From Corynebacterium atrinae (GTDB taxonomy: Bacteria; Actinomycetota; Actinomycetes; Mycobacteriales; Mycobacteriaceae), in NCBI RefSeq assembly GCF_030408455.1, contig NZ_CP046977.1:868001-932000 (forward strand): DNA of 64,000 bases. Direction: 5' to 3'. A model generated the notes under the pieces. That model ran no database searches. It had not been told where the DNA came from and saw only the letters and a program-made list of their open reading frames with translations. This document shows, in pieces, positions 63,153 through 64,000 of the stretch. The stretch's first letter is position 1. Every line of letters begins with the position of its first letter. The position numbers were made by a program, and so were the translations under genes.

Positions 63153-64000
63153 GTGAAAAGCCGAATCCTCCTAAGTGTTGCCTGCGCGGCGGTGCTGAGT
63201 TCCTGTGTCGCCAACCCTGGCCCGCCACCGGTGGAGGAGCCGACGCCGACGCCAGAGCCCTCGGCAACTTCTAGTGCTCCGGCTACTCCCACTCGGGCGG
63301 AGGCGATTATTGATGTTGGCGTGGATCCGCTGCACAGCGGACTCAACCCGCACCTGATCTCGGACAAATCCTCTTTCGTGGAATCCCTGGCCAGCCTCGT
63401 CCTGCCGAGTGCCTTCCGCGATGGAGTCATGGACGCAGACGTTCTAAGCTCCGCGGAAGAGGTTCCTTCGGAGCGAGAAGGCGTGGCTCAATCGCTGCGT
63501 TATGTCATCGCTCCGGGGGCGCAGTGGTCGGACGGCACACCGATCACGGGCGCCGATTTCCGCTACATGTGGCACGGCATGAGTGATACTCCGGCCGTCG
63601 TCGATCCCGCTGGCTACCAGGCCATCACGGGCATGCGGGTCTCCGCCGATGGTCGAACAATCGACGTTGACCTGGGGACAAAGGTGGCCGAATGGCAGGA
63701 GCTGTTTGCCCACTTTTTACCCAGCCACCTGCTGCAGTCCGATGCCTCCGACTTCGAACGAGCGCTGGCGGACACCATCCCCGCCTCCGCTGGGCGGTAC
63801 ATGATCCGCAGCGTCGATCGCTCCCGCGGCATCATCACTATCAACCGCAATGATCGTTTCTGGGGCGCGAATCCCGCCAGCATCGACCTGGTCAACTTCC
63901 GGGAGGTGCGATCGGTGACTCAGGGCGCTGAGCAGCTCCGCAGCGGACAAATAGGTTTTCTGGATACTTACCCCGCTGAGACCTCCGTCGACGCCTACTC
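63153..64000 (+). CDS. peptide ABC transporter substrate-binding lipoprotein, 3' end cut by window
   Basis: First 282 residues of a family 5 binding protein. GTG start 63153, signal peptide with VLSSC lipobox (Cys18), Pro/Thr-rich linker to about residue 50, then SBP_bac_5: DVGVDPLHSGLNPHLISD and GAQWSDGTPITGADFRYMW. It is separate from operons A and B; corynebacterial and mycobacterial orphans of this type are common. The frame is open to the edge. Confidence 0.88.
   Translation, partial: MKSRILLSVACAAVLSSCVANPGPPPVEEPTPTPEPSATSSAPATPTRAEAIIDVGVDPLHSGLNPHLISDKSSFVESLASLVLPSAFRDGVMDADVLSSAEEVPSEREGVAQSLRYVIAPGAQWSDGTPITGADFRYMWHGMSDTPAVVDPAGYQAITGMRVSADGRTIDVDLGTKVAEWQELFAHFLPSHLLQSDASDFERALADTIPASAGRYMIRSVDRSRGIITINRNDRFWGANPASIDLVNFREVRSVTQGAEQLRSGQIGFLDTYPAETSVDAY

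Noticed and set aside
1..64000. CRISPR arrays, rRNA genes or phage modules
   Set aside because: No regularly spaced repeats, rRNA sequence or phage structural genes were seen.

Overview
The window is high-GC actinobacterial chromosome, most likely Corynebacterium. The evidence is frequent GTG starts, a mycothiol-type arsenic locus, the YkoEDC thiamine transporter behind a TPP riboswitch, an Excalibur lipoprotein and a secreted protein of corynebacterial type. I place it at genus level only, from gene content and protein style.

Layout. 1-3.1 kb: a minus-strand run of tocopherol-cyclase-like protein, Old Yellow Enzyme, TetR regulator and a truncated DJ-1/PfpI gene. 3.2-5.5 kb: arsenic resistance (acr3-arsC divergent from arsR, with a perfect operator-like dyad between). 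5.6-10.9 kb: housekeeping and stress singletons (DinB/DUF664, ArfB, YceI, HxlR with an NAD(P)-binding partner, GNAT, PIG-L). 11-20.7 kb: a self-contained selenocysteine module. It holds a formate dehydrogenase whose catalytic subunit is read through an in-frame UGA followed by a SECIS hairpin, its FeS and NrfD-type membrane subunits, selD, tRNA-Sec, selA and selB. 20.6-25.8 kb: an unknown protein, a short UvrA-like ATPase, a lipoate ligase with permuted domains, a 40-residue Cys-containing peptide and a ZIP metal transporter.

25.8-38.7 kb is the accessory zone. An IS1634-type element is split by an ISL3 element with an exact 8-bp target duplication, and an IS256-type element follows. Next comes an AT-richer five-gene operon (SDR, DegT-type aminotransferase, methyltransferase with an in-frame amber codon, thymidylate-kinase-like P-loop protein, MFS exporter) that looks like a small-molecule pathway. 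The zone ends in nested IS wreckage (IS3 pieces in both orientations, an ISL3 remnant, a frameshifted IS30 inserted in IS3 orfB, an IS481 fragment). The five-gene operon is the best candidate for an undescribed system.

38.7-64 kb returns to core sequence: CLC channel, DUF808, ketopantoate-reductase-like protein, DUF2218, the TPP riboswitch-ykoEDC operon with an attached P-loop kinase, two complete oligopeptide/dipeptide ABC transporter operons (both with fused double ATPases), an ArsC/Spx-like protein with a 59-residue partner, DUF402, a secreted protein, TypA/BipA, an Excalibur lipoprotein, an MFS transporter and the start of a third peptide-binding lipoprotein cut by the window edge.

How parts work together: SelD makes selenophosphate, SelA converts Ser-tRNA-Sec to Sec-tRNA-Sec, and SelB delivers it to the UGA of the formate dehydrogenase mRNA, probably via the hairpin just after it. 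Every dedicated Sec factor except seryl-tRNA synthetase therefore sits within 10 kb of its only visible client. TPP-bound riboswitch should hide the ykoE ribosome site and shut thiamine uptake. ArsR should release the acr3-arsC promoter on arsenite.
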